Assembly: GCF_006716645.1 (NCBI RefSeq)
Contig: NZ_VFPL01000001.1
Span: 1,178,001 to 1,242,000, forward strand
DNA from: Arcticibacter tournemirensis
Lineage (GTDB): Bacteria; Bacteroidota; Bacteroidia; Sphingobacteriales; Sphingobacteriaceae
Length of the DNA stretch: 64,000 nucleotides
Direction of reading: 5' to 3'
The translations under genes were made by a program, and so were the position numbers. The notes under the pieces are model-generated. The model was not told where the DNA came from. It saw only the letters and a program-made list of their open reading frames with translations, and searched no databases. The first letter of the stretch is position 1. Each line of letters opens with the position of its first letter. Positions 44,701 to 53,464 of the stretch are shown in pieces.

Positions 44701-44733
44701 TTTGATAATTCCGGCAGAAACTGCTTACTTTTG
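44701..44733 (+). promoter_or_regulatory. Promoter of the WalJ-like gene, apparently giving a leaderless mRNA
   Basis: A TTTG at 44701-44704, a 21-bp spacer and TACTTTTG at 44726-44733 match the Bacteroidota consensus. The ATG is at 44740, only 6 bp after the -7 box, so transcription is expected to begin at or beside the start codon. Confidence 0.6.
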
Positions 44734-44739
44734 TAATAC

Positions 44740-45567
44740 ATGGAATTGTTTATTACCTCGCTGAATTCAGGGAGTAACGGAAACTGCTATTATATTGGGA
44801 ACAGGAGGGAAGCAGTCCTTGTTGACGCAGGCATATCTTGTCGCGAAACCGAGAAACGCATGAAACGCCTCGGTCTTTCAATGGACAAAGTAAAGGCAAT
44901 TTTTGTGTCCCATGAGCATTCAGATCACATCAAGGGAATTCCTGTTCTGGCGAAGAAATACCAGTTGCCTGTATATATTACAGAGCGGACGCTCTTTCGC
45001 GGAGGGTTAATGCTTCCTGCTCCGCAGGTGATGCCTTTCACGGCATACGAAACCATCAATGTAGGCGACCTTTGCATAACCGCATTCCCCAAGTTTCACG
45101 ACGCTTCAGAACCACATAGCTTCGTTATTAGCTATAATGATATCCGTGTTGGGGTATTTACAGATATCGGAAGGCCTTGCGAACATGTCATTAAAAACTT
45201 CAGGGAATGTCATGCCGTTTTTCTGGAAGCAAATTATGACGACGAAATGCTTGATAAAGGCAATTATCCCTACTACCTTAAGCAACGCATCCGCGGTGGC
45301 CTGGGTCACCTTTCCAATAAGCAGGCGCTTGAGCTTTTTACATCCTGCCGCTCTTCTGAACTAAGCCACTTATTACTTTCGCACCTTTCGAAAAATAACA
45401 ACTGTCCCGATCTGGTTCACAGCCTCTTTTCTCAACATGCCGGAAGCACAAGCGTGGTAGTCGCTTCGCGCTATGAAGAAACTCCCGTATATATTATAAG
45501 TCCAGGACGGTCAGCTACCACTCTGCCGGTAGCTTCAAGTGAAAGCCGTCAGCTACAATTCTTCTGA
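44740..45567 (+). CDS. MBL-fold metallo-hydrolase (WalJ/YycJ-like)
   Basis: A 275-residue metallo-beta-lactamase-fold protein of the WalJ type. It opens I-T-S-L-N-S-G-S-N-G-N-C-Y-Y (about 4-17) and shows the zinc motif S-H-E-H-S-D-H (about 57-63) plus later F-H-D-A-S-E-P and G-V-F-T-D-I-G. L-L-S-H-L-S-K-N-N-N-C-P follows. The N-terminal consensus fixes the ATG at 44740. Family members are cytoplasmic nucleases or hydrolases linked to cell-wall or DNA repair phenotypes in Firmicutes. The mRNA appears leaderless. Confidence 0.9.
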   Translation: MELFITSLNSGSNGNCYYIGNRREAVLVDAGISCRETEKRMKRLGLSMDKVKAIFVSHEHSDHIKGIPVLAKKYQLPVYITERTLFRGGLMLPAPQVMPFTAYETINVGDLCITAFPKFHDASEPHSFVISYNDIRVGVFTDIGRPCEHVIKNFRECHAVFLEANYDDEMLDKGNYPYYLKQRIRGGLGHLSNKQALELFTSCRSSELSHLLLSHLSKNNNCPDLVHSLFSQHAGSTSVVVASRYEETPVYIISPGRSATTLPVASSESRQLQFF

Positions 45568-45696
45568 CGTACAGGTACTTTTAATGTCAGTGCTGCTTTA
45601 TCACAGAACTTTTCGGGCACTTGTCCGTATTAAATATTATGGGTATTTTAGATTTACCAAGGTAATGAAACCGAATCACGCTTTAATCTGATTATG

Positions 45697-47256
45697 ATGG
45701 AGTTTGATGTGAACTTACGATCAGATCTCGAACATCTCGAGAAGAATGTGTTTGAGTTGAACGCCAAAAAAGACGTTTCAATCCGTACGATCCTGAACTT
45801 TTACACAAAAGGCATCGAACGCATTTTTCCGGATATGCAATGTTCTATCATGCAGGTTAAGCGAAATCGTCTGTTCAACTGGGCATCTTCTTCACTGCCC
45901 GAAGCCTTCTCTAAGGCAATAGAAGGGCTTGAAATAGGAAGCGAAGTTGGTTCATGCGGAACAGCCGCTTATCTTAAGGAGCAGGTCATAGTAACCGACA
46001 TTAGAACAGACTACAGGTGGGCGGCTTTCAGCAATGTAGCCTTACAGTACGGCTTACAGGCCTGCTGGTCTTATCCGATTATAAACAGCAGGGGCGAAGT
46101 AATGGCAACATTTGCTATTTACTACCACGAACCTAAAGAGCCTAATGAAGAGGAGCTCCATATCATCACGCGGGCCGCATCGCTGTTGCAGGTTATCCTC
46201 GAAAACAGGCAGTATTCTGAGACACTGGAGGAAACCACCCTTTTAATGACCCAGGGTCAGGAACTCGCCCACTTCGGTAACTGGCTCTGGAATATCCCCG
46301 AAGATGAAGTTACCTGGTCTGATTCTTTGTATACCATCTACGGGCAAAACAAACACAGCTTTAAAGCAACATTTGAAGGATACCTTGAGGTACTGCATCC
46401 TAATGATTATGAAATGGTTAAAAGCATCATTCAGAATGTTCTGATAACCGGCGAAGATTGCGAGTTTGAGGAGCGAATAATCCGGCCCTCCGGAGAAGTG
46501 AGATATCTTAAGTCCTGGGGAAAGTTGAAGTACGACGAGAAAGGGCAACCTCTCAAGATGATCCGAGCTTGTCTTGACATTACAGAAAGCAAAAAAATAC
46601 AGCAAAAATTATTAGCGAGCGAGTCAAATCTGCGGCATCTGGTAGAGCGCTATACGTACGTAAATAAAGCCACAAACGACGCTATATACGACTGGGATAT
46701 TCAATCAGACCTGATTCAGTGGGGCGACTCATTTTTCAGGTTATTTGGATACAAGACGGACGACGAACACAGTTCCATCAAAAAGTGGTTTGAAAAAGTG
46801 CATCACGATGATGTAATCATGGTTGAAAAAAGCTTCAATGACGCTTTAGAGAATCCTGCTGTACACAACTGGAATGAAGAGTACAGAATGAAAAGATCCG
46901 ATGGAAGTTACGTATTCATAGAAGAAAACGGATATATCTTAAGAAATAATGAAGGTAGAGCCATACGAATGATCGGCGTGTTAAGGGATGTGTCAGAACG
47001 TAAAGCCGATTTTCAGAAACATCTTGATTACATAAAAACAATTGAACAACATATTCTTAGGTTGCGCGATATAGCCTGGACACAGTCACATCTCGTCCGT
47101 GCACCGTTAGCGCGTATCATGGGGATTGTGCCTTTGCTTACCGATCATAAAACCGATGATGGAACAAAAGAAACACTCATGTCTTACCTTTCAATATCGG
47201 CCGCTGAACTGGACGGGATCATAAAGGAAATTATAAACAAGAGCCAGATAGAATAA
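45697..47256 (+). CDS. GAF-PAS-PAS sensor with phosphoacceptor-like C-terminus, no kinase domain
   Basis: A 519-residue cytoplasmic sensor. The GAF domain spans about residues 20-170 (M-Q-C-S-I-M-Q-V, E-V-G-S-C-G-T-A-A-Y, V-T-D-I-R-T-D). PAS1 is at about 180-300 (A-H-F-G-N-W-L-W-N-I, then L-D-I-T-E-S-K-K), and PAS2 at about 315-440 (D-A-I-Y-D-W-D-I-Q, L-R-D-V-S-E-R-K). The end is S-H-L-V-R-A-P-L-A-R-I-M-G-I-V-P-L-L (about 467-484) plus 35 residues; the HATPase domain is missing. A second in-frame ATG (45697) was chosen over 45694. Domain order matches hybrid kinases cut after the H-box helix pair. The end of the gene is not a frameshift, since the C-terminus is like that of the 41585 protein. 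Confidence 0.85.
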   Translation: MEFDVNLRSDLEHLEKNVFELNAKKDVSIRTILNFYTKGIERIFPDMQCSIMQVKRNRLFNWASSSLPEAFSKAIEGLEIGSEVGSCGTAAYLKEQVIVTDIRTDYRWAAFSNVALQYGLQACWSYPIINSRGEVMATFAIYYHEPKEPNEEELHIITRAASLLQVILENRQYSETLEETTLLMTQGQELAHFGNWLWNIPEDEVTWSDSLYTIYGQNKHSFKATFEGYLEVLHPNDYEMVKSIIQNVLITGEDCEFEERIIRPSGEVRYLKSWGKLKYDEKGQPLKMIRACLDITESKKIQQKLLASESNLRHLVERYTYVNKATNDAIYDWDIQSDLIQWGDSFFRLFGYKTDDEHSSIKKWFEKVHHDDVIMVEKSFNDALENPAVHNWNEEYRMKRSDGSYVFIEENGYILRNNEGRAIRMIGVLRDVSERKADFQKHLDYIKTIEQHILRLRDIAWTQSHLVRAPLARIMGIVPLLTDHKTDDGTKETLMSYLSISAAELDGIIKEIINKSQIE

Positions 47257-47266
47257 CAGGAGCCTG

Positions 47267-47647
47267 TTAAATGAGCGTCATCTCTTTGTTCCAGTTACGC
47301 AACACCCAGTCTTTTACCTGGTCCTGCGTCTTATCAGTTTGCGGTAAACTAAGCAGCATAGCTTCCACTTTCGACGCCGACCTGGCCTTCGCGAAATTGT
47401 TGTGGTCGATAATGGTATTAATTACAGACAATACCTCTTCTCCCTGGTGTCTGTTAAATACAGAAGATTTTGCCGTTTCCGCATCCAAAGGTAAAGCGTT
47501 GTTGTCGGTCCAGTTATAACGGTTTTTAAAATTAAGATCTTTCCTGTTAAATAGATTCCTTCCCCCCGTTGCTATTCTTTCAATTGCAAAAGGTTTTGAT
47601 TCGGTGTCTGGGGCATTCTTCTTTATCAGGTCTAGATTTTTTATCAT
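47267..47647 (-). CDS. Hypothetical protein
   Basis: A 126-residue protein starting M-I-K-N-L-D-L-I-K-K-N-A-P. I do not recognise a family. It is soluble, with an N-terminal basic region, the segment F-N-R-K-D-L-N-F-K-N-R-Y-N-W and a C-terminal W-V-L-R-N-W-N-K-E-M-T. It is convergent with the GAF-PAS gene (10 bp) and divergent from mlaE, with a 13-bp dyad in the upstream gap. Coding likelihood is supported by a long balanced ORF. Confidence 0.6.
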   Translation of the reverse strand: MIKNLDLIKKNAPDTESKPFAIERIATGGRNLFNRKDLNFKNRYNWTDNNALPLDAETAKSSVFNRHQGEEVLSVINTIIDHNNFAKARSASKVEAMLLSLPQTDKTQDQVKDWVLRNWNKEMTLI

Positions 47648-47707
47648 TCCTAAAAGTACTCTTTTTTATAGTCACGGATTTACACTTCGCCGGGAAATAG
47701 TTACAAC

Positions 47708-47742
47708 ATTCACACATTTATTATAAGCTTAAATGTGTGAAT
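47708..47742. promoter_or_regulatory. 13-bp perfect dyad, candidate operator
   Basis: The arm ATTCACACATTTA (47708-47720) repeats inverted at 47730-47742 with a 9-base spacer. A direct TTACAAC repeat flanks both sides (near 47701 and 47744). It lies between divergent genes, 60 bp from the hypothetical gene and about 120 bp from mlaE, and could bind a dimeric regulator. A hairpin role in RNA is an alternative, but no T-run follows. Confidence 0.45.
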
Positions 47743-47860
47743 ATTACAACTAATACTTGCAATGATATAACTATTCAGGGTTAAAAACGTGCATCTTTGA
47801 TTTACTGCTACCACGCAATGATGTTCAGGTTTCCTGGATATTCCTTTTTAAGTAAAAAAT

Positions 47861-48631
47861 ATGACAATATTCCCGGCTGCGCTTACCCGGCAATTCTTTG
47901 CCGCCGGCGATCAAATGGTTTTCATGGCAGCGTTCTTCCGCAACATTTTCCGTAGGGATTTCGAATGGAACGAACTTATTCGCCAATGTTATATTATCGG
48001 ATACAAATCTCTATTTCTGGTAGGGATCACAGGATTCATTCTGGGGTTTGTGCTCACCCTGCAGTCGGGCCCAACGATGAAGGCCTTCGGTGCCGAAAGC
48101 TTCGTTCCCGGCATGGTCGCAATTTCCGTAGTCCGCGAGATGGGGCCGGTCGTAATAGCGCTCATTTGTGCCGGAAAGATTGCTTCCGGAATTGGCGCCG
48201 AGCTGGGCAGCATGAAAGTAAGCGAACAGATCGATGCTATGGAGGTTTCAGGCGCTAACCCCGTGCAGTACCTCGTTGTCACCCGCATCCTTGCCAGTAC
48301 ACTGATGATCCCTCTACTCACCCTGATGGCCGATGCCCTGGCCCTGATCGGAGGGTTTATGGCTTCTAACATAAGTAAGGAAATGAGCTTAACGCTCTAC
48401 TTCAGCAAGTCATTTTCGTCGCTCGATTTCATCGACCTGATTCCCGCATTTATAAAAACAGTCTTCTTTGGTTTTGCTATAGGATTTGTTGGCTGCTATA
48501 AAGGATATAATTCAGATAGGGGGACAGAAAGCGTCGGCCTGGCAGCCAATTCTGCAGTGGTTTCCGCGTCGCTATGGATCATCGTACTCGATGCTATAGC
48601 CGTTCAGCTTACTTCTGTATTATTCTATTAA
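47861..48631 (+). CDS. mlaE: MlaE-like ABC transporter permease
   Basis: A 256-residue polytopic protein of the MlaE/YrbE family. It has an amphipathic N-terminal helix and about five hydrophobic segments. Conserved stretches are T-L-Q-S-G-P-T-M-K-A-F-G-A, then R-E-M-G-P-V-V-I-A-L-I-C-A-G-K-I-A-S-G-I-G-A-E-L-G-S-M-K-V-S-E-Q-I-D-A (the coupling region), and G-C-Y-K-G-Y-N. Together with MlaF (ATPase) and MlaD (MCE) it moves phospholipids between inner and outer membranes. Spacing to the next gene is about 10 bp. Confidence 0.95.
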   Translation: MTIFPAALTRQFFAAGDQMVFMAAFFRNIFRRDFEWNELIRQCYIIGYKSLFLVGITGFILGFVLTLQSGPTMKAFGAESFVPGMVAISVVREMGPVVIALICAGKIASGIGAELGSMKVSEQIDAMEVSGANPVQYLVVTRILASTLMIPLLTLMADALALIGGFMASNISKEMSLTLYFSKSFSSLDFIDLIPAFIKTVFFGFAIGFVGCYKGYNSDRGTESVGLAANSAVVSASLWIIVLDAIAVQLTSVLFY

Positions 48632-48641
48632 CAAATCAGTG

Positions 48642-49373
48642 ATGAAAGAAATTGTGATTTCCATCCGTGATCTTAAGAAATCGTTTGGTACAAAAGAAGT
48701 GCTGTCGGGCATAAATATGGACCTTCATAAGGGAGAGAACCTTGTGGTGCTGGGCAAATCGGGACAGGGGAAATCTGTGGCTATAAAATGCATGGTTGGA
48801 TTACTTTCCCAGGATTCTGGCAGCCTGAAAATCTTCGGGGACGAAGTGAATGAGCTTCCTGAAGAAGCATTGAAAGAGCTGCGTATCAAAACAGGTTTTC
48901 TGTTTCAAAGTGCAGCGCTTTATGACTCCATGACTGTAGAGGAGAACCTTGAATTTCCGCTCACGCGTGTACTCAAGTTAACCAACCGTAAAGAAATAAG
49001 AGAAAGGGTAGAGGAACTGCTCGAAGGCGTGGGCCTACGCGATACAATCCATAAAATGCCTTCCGATCTTTCGGGGGGAATGCGAAAACGAGTAGGACTG
49101 GCACGCACGCTCATTATGAAACCCGAAATTATGCTGTACGATGAACCCACTACCGGCCTTGACCCCATAACTTCGAGAGAGATCAGCGAGCTCATTTTAG
49201 AAATGCAGCGAAAATACCAAACCTCTTCCGTTATTATCACGCACGACATGGTGTGTGCAAAAATAACAGCCGATCGGCTTCTCGTGATGAACGATGGCGT
49301 ATTTCAGGCAGAAGGAAATTATGAGCAACTTGAAAACGGGCCGGATGAACTGGTGCGTTCCTTCTTTAAATAA
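48642..49373 (+). CDS. mlaF: MlaF-like ABC transporter ATPase
   Basis: A 243-residue ABC ATPase. Walker A is G-K-S-G-Q-G-K-S (about 37-44), the Q-loop lies in F-L-F-Q-S, the signature is L-S-G-G-M-R-K-R (about 139-146), Walker B is I-M-L-Y-D-E-P-T, and the H-loop H is in I-I-T-H-D-M. The L-S-G-G-M-x-K-R signature is characteristic of MlaF. ATG at 48642 is used; an in-frame GTG directly before it (48639) is the alternative. It powers MlaE; gap to the MCE gene is 6 bp. Confidence 0.95.
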   Translation: MKEIVISIRDLKKSFGTKEVLSGINMDLHKGENLVVLGKSGQGKSVAIKCMVGLLSQDSGSLKIFGDEVNELPEEALKELRIKTGFLFQSAALYDSMTVEENLEFPLTRVLKLTNRKEIRERVEELLEGVGLRDTIHKMPSDLSGGMRKRVGLARTLIMKPEIMLYDEPTTGLDPITSREISELILEMQRKYQTSSVIITHDMVCAKITADRLLVMNDGVFQAEGNYEQLENGPDELVRSFFK

Positions 49374-49379
49374 GATATT

Positions 49380-50348
49380 ATGAAAGCAAGTATAAATCAG
49401 AAGATCAGAACGGGCATCTTCACGGTGGCAGGAATTCTGCTGCTCATAGCCGGCATTTTCTTCATAGGTGCAAAACAGAACATGTTTGATGATTCGTTTT
49501 TGATCTATGGAACGTTCAAGAGTGTCGGAGGCATCGAGGAGGGTAATAATATCCGCTTTGCCGGCATAAATTCCGGCACTGTAGAAAGAATAAAGATGCT
49601 CTCTGATACCATGATCAGGATAGATATGCGGATGAAAGAGAAAGTAAGACCTTTTCTTAAGGCGGATGCTATGGCGGTGATCGGATCTGACGGACTAATG
49701 GGTGATAAGATGATCATCATAGCGCCAGGGTCTGCAGGCGAGAGCAGATTGCTTTCCGATGGATCCCGCATTATCACGTCCGAACCGGTCGATTTCGACA
49801 AAGTGATCTCAAAACTGACGAAGGTCGCAGATAATGCCGAAATCATAACCGGCGAGCTTGCAGCAATGGCGCTGCAGATAAGAGGAGGCAAAGGCTCAAT
49901 AGGCAGATTGCTCTATTCTGATAACCTGTCGAAAAGCATAGAGGGTACTCTGGATAACACCAGGAAGATGACCGGCTCACTGGCAGGCATTGCCTTACAA
50001 GTACAGTCAGGAAAAGGCTCAGTCGGCAGTCTTATGTATACCGATTCACTTTCAAAAGGACTTGAAAGCACCGTGGCAAAAGCAAATGTGGCGATGCATA
50101 CCGCCGACGGCGCTATGCTTACCATTCAGGAGGCCGCTTATGGGTTCAGCGAAAACATGAAAGCCCTGCAGGGGAACTTTTTTCTTCGGGGCTATTTCAA
50201 AAAGAAAGCCGAAGAGGATAAAAAAAATGGCGTTGTCAGGACTGCAGCTGCGCCCGAAGGGATAGATGCGGACATGGACGAAAAAGAGCTTGCCGATATT
50301 ATCGCCGAAGCCCAGAAGGCCCTGGATGCTAAACGTTTAAAAAAATAG
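49380..50348 (+). CDS. mlaD: MlaD-like MCE-domain lipid-binding protein
   Basis: A 322-residue protein with an N-terminal membrane anchor (about residues 12-30) and one MCE domain (about 40-120). The latter shows G-T-F-K-S-V-G-G-I-E-E-G-N-N-I-R-F-A-G-I-N-S-G-T-V and G-S-D-G-L-M-G-D-K. The C-terminal half has two G-K-G-S-I/V-G-x-L repeats (about 172 and 210) and ends in helices rich in Lys/Glu. It anchors in the inner membrane and passes lipid to the periplasm. It ends 3 bp before the convergent mechanosensitive channel gene. Confidence 0.92.
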   Translation: MKASINQKIRTGIFTVAGILLLIAGIFFIGAKQNMFDDSFLIYGTFKSVGGIEEGNNIRFAGINSGTVERIKMLSDTMIRIDMRMKEKVRPFLKADAMAVIGSDGLMGDKMIIIAPGSAGESRLLSDGSRIITSEPVDFDKVISKLTKVADNAEIITGELAAMALQIRGGKGSIGRLLYSDNLSKSIEGTLDNTRKMTGSLAGIALQVQSGKGSVGSLMYTDSLSKGLESTVAKANVAMHTADGAMLTIQEAAYGFSENMKALQGNFFLRGYFKKKAEEDKKNGVVRTAAAPEGIDADMDEKELADIIAEAQKALDAKRLKK

Positions 50349-50351
50349 GCT

Positions 50352-52154
50352 TCAATTATGCTTAGGCATATTCCCGGCCGAGCTCGATCCTTCAGGGGGA
50401 TAGGGTATCGTATCTTTTAAATGGCTGATAGTGTCGACTGGAAACTTCGGGATATGCATGTCACCCGCCTCACGCCACTTTCGTACCTGTTCACTCTTTT
50501 CTTCCGCTTTTTCTTTAGATACCCCCGGGTCTTTGGCTAAATAAACCGTCTGTGAAGGGAATGCAAAGCCAGTACCGCTGGCTGCTATCACATCCATCAA
50601 GCGCAGGTACAGGTCCTCCTGCACTTCCAGGAACTGGTCAAAGTCAATGGCTGTAACATAAGCGAACACCTCCAGATTAAGTGAGTCGGCGCCGATCTCC
50701 ACAAAACGGATACGGGCAGGGTCAGGGCTCACCTTAGGGTGGGCATACAGGATAGAACGTAACTCTACAAGCAGAAACCTGATCTGGTCAGGTGTAGTTT
50801 CAAAACGTAACTTAAATGTCGGATGGAACCAGAAGCGGTCCCTGTGAGCAAAGTTTTCAATCTTCTGCGAAGCAAAATCACCATTAGGGATGGTCACTAT
50901 GGTCCGGTCGAGCGTGCGGATACGGGTCGACCGCATTCCAATCTGTTCAATGGTTCCCACTGTATCACCAACCTTGCAGAAATCGCCCACTCTTACAGGT
51001 TGGTCGGCAATAAGGGTTACACTCCCAACAAAGTTTTCAACTGTTTTCTGAGCGCCAAGAGCCAGAGCAATACCACCAATACCAAGGGCAGCGATCCCCG
51101 TAGTGACATTAACGCCAAATGTGCCCAGTATTAGAATGACACCCAGGAATATCAGAGCAGCTTTCGCAGCCCGTCGCAAAAAAAGCACTGCAGAAACACC
51201 CGCCTGGTTGCCATAGCGCGCCAGGCGCTTTTCGAAAAACCGCGTTGAAAAGTCCAGCAATTGCCAGAGCAGGAGCAGTATGGCTATCAACCCCACGATC
51301 ACCGTCAGATTGCTGAAACGCTGTCGCACAATAATGGAGATTCCAGCCTGTTCGCTGGCGAATACAAACAGCCAGATTGCCAGATATAATTGAATCGGAA
51401 GAGAAAAAGCCTTGAGGATCCCGGAAGTAGGCTCAACCCTCGCCCGTACCCAGAACATTGGGATCAGGAAAAGCACCAGCTTAGTAAGGCTCCACGACAG
51501 CAGGTATGCCGCGATGATAAGAATGAGCATGGCCAGCCAATGCCCAATCGGGACGCCGCCCCACTTGTTTTCTTTCACAAAGTCGGGCGACACCCTGCTG
51601 ATCAGGGGAGCGGCCGGCGCCTGATCAGTCAGCAGCGGTACCCTCTGGATCGTTTCCGATGAAAAAAGCCAGACAGGTGCACCGTCTGCGTCTTCAGTAT
51701 TCTCCAGTATCAGGTCAAACTGCTCATTGTTCACCGTTGCAGTTCCTACCCGGTCGAGGTTTGGCCCAAGATTATCATCTTTATATCCCGTCGATTCATT
51801 GCTTATCAGTGAGTAGGGAAAAAGATTTCCTTTCTGGTCAAGTAACCGTCGTAACGACCTTGCAAGTTTCTCTCTATCCTGCTCTTTTTTAAGGGCCGGG
51901 TCGAACCTTAAATACAGCGCCGCTTTCGCGTAATTATCCTCAGCCACTGCTTTAATAAATCCCTGTACAGTACCCCGGGGACTGCGTCTGCCCAGCGAAT
52001 CCTCAGGCCAGGCCGGCTCAGTCTGTCCTGCTTTTGCGGTATCGCCTGGAAGCAAGCCAGTTTGCCCGATAGAAGGCAAGCTTACAAGCAGGAAGCAAAA
52101 AGTCAGTACATGGGAAAACATGATACTCAGGAAAAATTTGCGTGGGTATTGCAT
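50352..52154 (-). CDS. MscS-family mechanosensitive channel with large periplasmic N-terminus
   Basis: A 600-residue protein. A signal peptide (to about residue 32) precedes about 165 periplasmic residues and then five or so membrane helices. The pore helix and MscS beta domain follow: A-A-L-G-I-G-G-I-A-L-A-L-G-A-Q-K-T-V-E-N-F-V-G-S (about 348-371), then R-V-G-D-F-C-K-V-G and P-N-G-D-F-A. An alpha/beta cytoplasmic domain follows with acidic/basic tail. The channel releases solutes on osmotic down-shock. It is larger than E. coli MscS (286) because of the extra N-terminal half, as in many Bacteroidota. Confidence 0.92.
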   Translation of the reverse strand: MQYPRKFFLSIMFSHVLTFCFLLVSLPSIGQTGLLPGDTAKAGQTEPAWPEDSLGRRSPRGTVQGFIKAVAEDNYAKAALYLRFDPALKKEQDREKLARSLRRLLDQKGNLFPYSLISNESTGYKDDNLGPNLDRVGTATVNNEQFDLILENTEDADGAPVWLFSSETIQRVPLLTDQAPAAPLISRVSPDFVKENKWGGVPIGHWLAMLILIIAAYLLSWSLTKLVLFLIPMFWVRARVEPTSGILKAFSLPIQLYLAIWLFVFASEQAGISIIVRQRFSNLTVIVGLIAILLLLWQLLDFSTRFFEKRLARYGNQAGVSAVLFLRRAAKAALIFLGVILILGTFGVNVTTGIAALGIGGIALALGAQKTVENFVGSVTLIADQPVRVGDFCKVGDTVGTIEQIGMRSTRIRTLDRTIVTIPNGDFASQKIENFAHRDRFWFHPTFKLRFETTPDQIRFLLVELRSILYAHPKVSPDPARIRFVEIGADSLNLEVFAYVTAIDFDQFLEVQEDLYLRLMDVIAASGTGFAFPSQTVYLAKDPGVSKEKAEEKSEQVRKWREAGDMHIPKFPVDTISHLKDTIPYPPEGSSSAGNMPKHN

Positions 52155-52325
52155 TATTGTAAGAACTAAATAATAAAATCAATTTTCACCACTAAAACCA
52201 TATTAAGGAAGGATGGTTTTAGACGAATAATTTAAATACTGCAATCTCCCTCAAAAATTTTACGTACAACAGAACAAGAATCAGAATAAGATCAGTAACT
52301 TGGTGGCTTAAAAAAAACCGGTATC

Positions 52326-52691
52326 ATGACTAAACTTTTCGTAGGAGGTATTCCCGAAGATATGGACGAAATCGAGCTGACTGATATTTTTAAAGAGTTC
52401 GGCGGAGTCGTGGCTGCTAATATTGTTCGCGAAAAAAGAACACAAAAGAGCAGAAGATACGGCTTCGTAGAAATGGACACTGAGGAGTCTGCGCAGCAAG
52501 CAGTTAATCTGCTTCACGGTGGTAGTATTGACGATAAGGAGATCAGCGTAAAACCTGTTATCCCGGGTTTAAAGAAGACTCAGTTCGTTGTTGGAAAAAG
52601 AAAGCTCGAGTTTTCAAAGAAAAAACCAAAGAGCCCCGCTTTCAAAAAGACGTCATCGCGGAAAGATAAACGGCCCCGGATTGGTAAGTAA
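52326..52691 (+). CDS. RRM-type RNA-binding protein
   Basis: A 121-residue protein with one RRM domain (residues 3-80). RNP2 is L-F-V-G-G-I, RNP1 is S-R-R-Y-G-F-V-E-M, and Phe/Tyr positions are conserved. The C-terminal 40 residues are a basic Lys/Arg/Ser/Pro tail (K-K-K-P-K-S-P-A-F-K-K). Such short RRM proteins in Bacteroidota are thought to bind mRNA in the cold or in stress, by analogy with cyanobacterial Rbps; this one's targets are unknown. Confidence 0.93.
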   Translation: MTKLFVGGIPEDMDEIELTDIFKEFGGVVAANIVREKRTQKSRRYGFVEMDTEESAQQAVNLLHGGSIDDKEISVKPVIPGLKKTQFVVGKRKLEFSKKKPKSPAFKKTSSRKDKRPRIGK

Positions 52692-52724
52692 ACGTTGAGA
52701 TCATGGCGGCCTCAGCAGCCCTGA

Positions 52725-53342
52725 TCATTTGATCTGTTTCCAGTTGGTATCTAATGTGAAATAAGTTTCATTAGCATATACACCGCTGGGGTGGATAGTT
52801 ATGGCCGTGCAGGTCCCTCTTATGATGTCGGTTGCCAGTCCTTTTGATTTTGAGTCGTAAACCCTTAGAGTATCTCCCGAAGCAGTATGGAGATACTCTG
52901 AGCGCGGCTCCATGTCCGGGTAGACAGCTTTAAAGTCCGTCAGGCTGCTGCCGGTGCCAAGGCCTTCTTTGGTTTTGAACGTACCGTTCGTGATCCTTAT
53001 CTGCTTTACATTCTTAACCATCATTGTGCTGTCAGCATAAGACGAGTAGATAGCTATCTCGCTTCTTTCCCCCGCCGTCGAATCTTTGTCATACCATATT
53101 CCCCAGGCTTTGCCCATAGCAGCATCACCGGCATCCGGCTCTCCCAACAGATTCCCAACCGCCTGCATATTCTGCCCCAGAGAAATTTTTCCTGCCGATT
53201 TCCCCGGCTGTATGAATGCGCCCTTATTAAGCTCGTCACTATGTACACTATCAGCCGAAACTACCTTTGATTTTGAAGTATTAGATTGACAAGCGCACAA
53301 GAACACTGCCGCCAGTAAAAAGAAAACGTGTACTACTTTCAT
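52725..53342 (-). CDS. Hypothetical lipoprotein
   Basis: A 205-residue exported protein. The lipoprotein signal ends F-L-C-A-C18-Q-S. The mature part has a G-x-I-S-L-G-Q-x-M-x-x-V-G-N-L-L-G-E-P region (about 54-75), as in SmpA/OmlA-like repeats of lipoproteins with 'TGD/LGEP' motifs, followed by a beta-rich domain. No functional family is certain. A bidirectional terminator lies at its 5' side, shared with nothing upstream. It converges on the RRM gene with 33 bp between stops. Confidence 0.7.
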   Translation of the reverse strand: MKVVHVFFLLAAVFLCACQSNTSKSKVVSADSVHSDELNKGAFIQPGKSAGKISLGQNMQAVGNLLGEPDAGDAAMGKAWGIWYDKDSTAGERSEIAIYSSYADSTMMVKNVKQIRITNGTFKTKEGLGTGSSLTDFKAVYPDMEPRSEYLHTASGDTLRVYDSKSKGLATDIIRGTCTAITIHPSGVYANETYFTLDTNWKQIK

Positions 53343-53390
53343 GACTCACCAACAACTAAAATTAATTTGTGTTCATGGAATTTTTAAACA

Positions 53391-53430
53391 AAAAAAGTCC
53401 TGAGAGTCATATCGATCTCAGGACTTTTTT
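53391..53430. terminator. Bidirectional intrinsic terminator
   Basis: A 15-bp perfect stem (53391-53405 with 53416-53430) around a 10-base loop, with A-run and T-run on the two sides. It ends the reverse-strand glutaminase-family gene and lies just upstream of the lipoprotein gene. Confidence 0.85.
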
Positions 53431-53464
53431 TGTTTAAAGGCCTTTTTACAATTGCCTGTTTTAT

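Noticed and set aside
47254-47269. TAACAGG-AG-CCTGTTA inverted repeat between convergent genes
   Set aside because: Only 7 bp and it overlaps both stops; too short to call a terminator.
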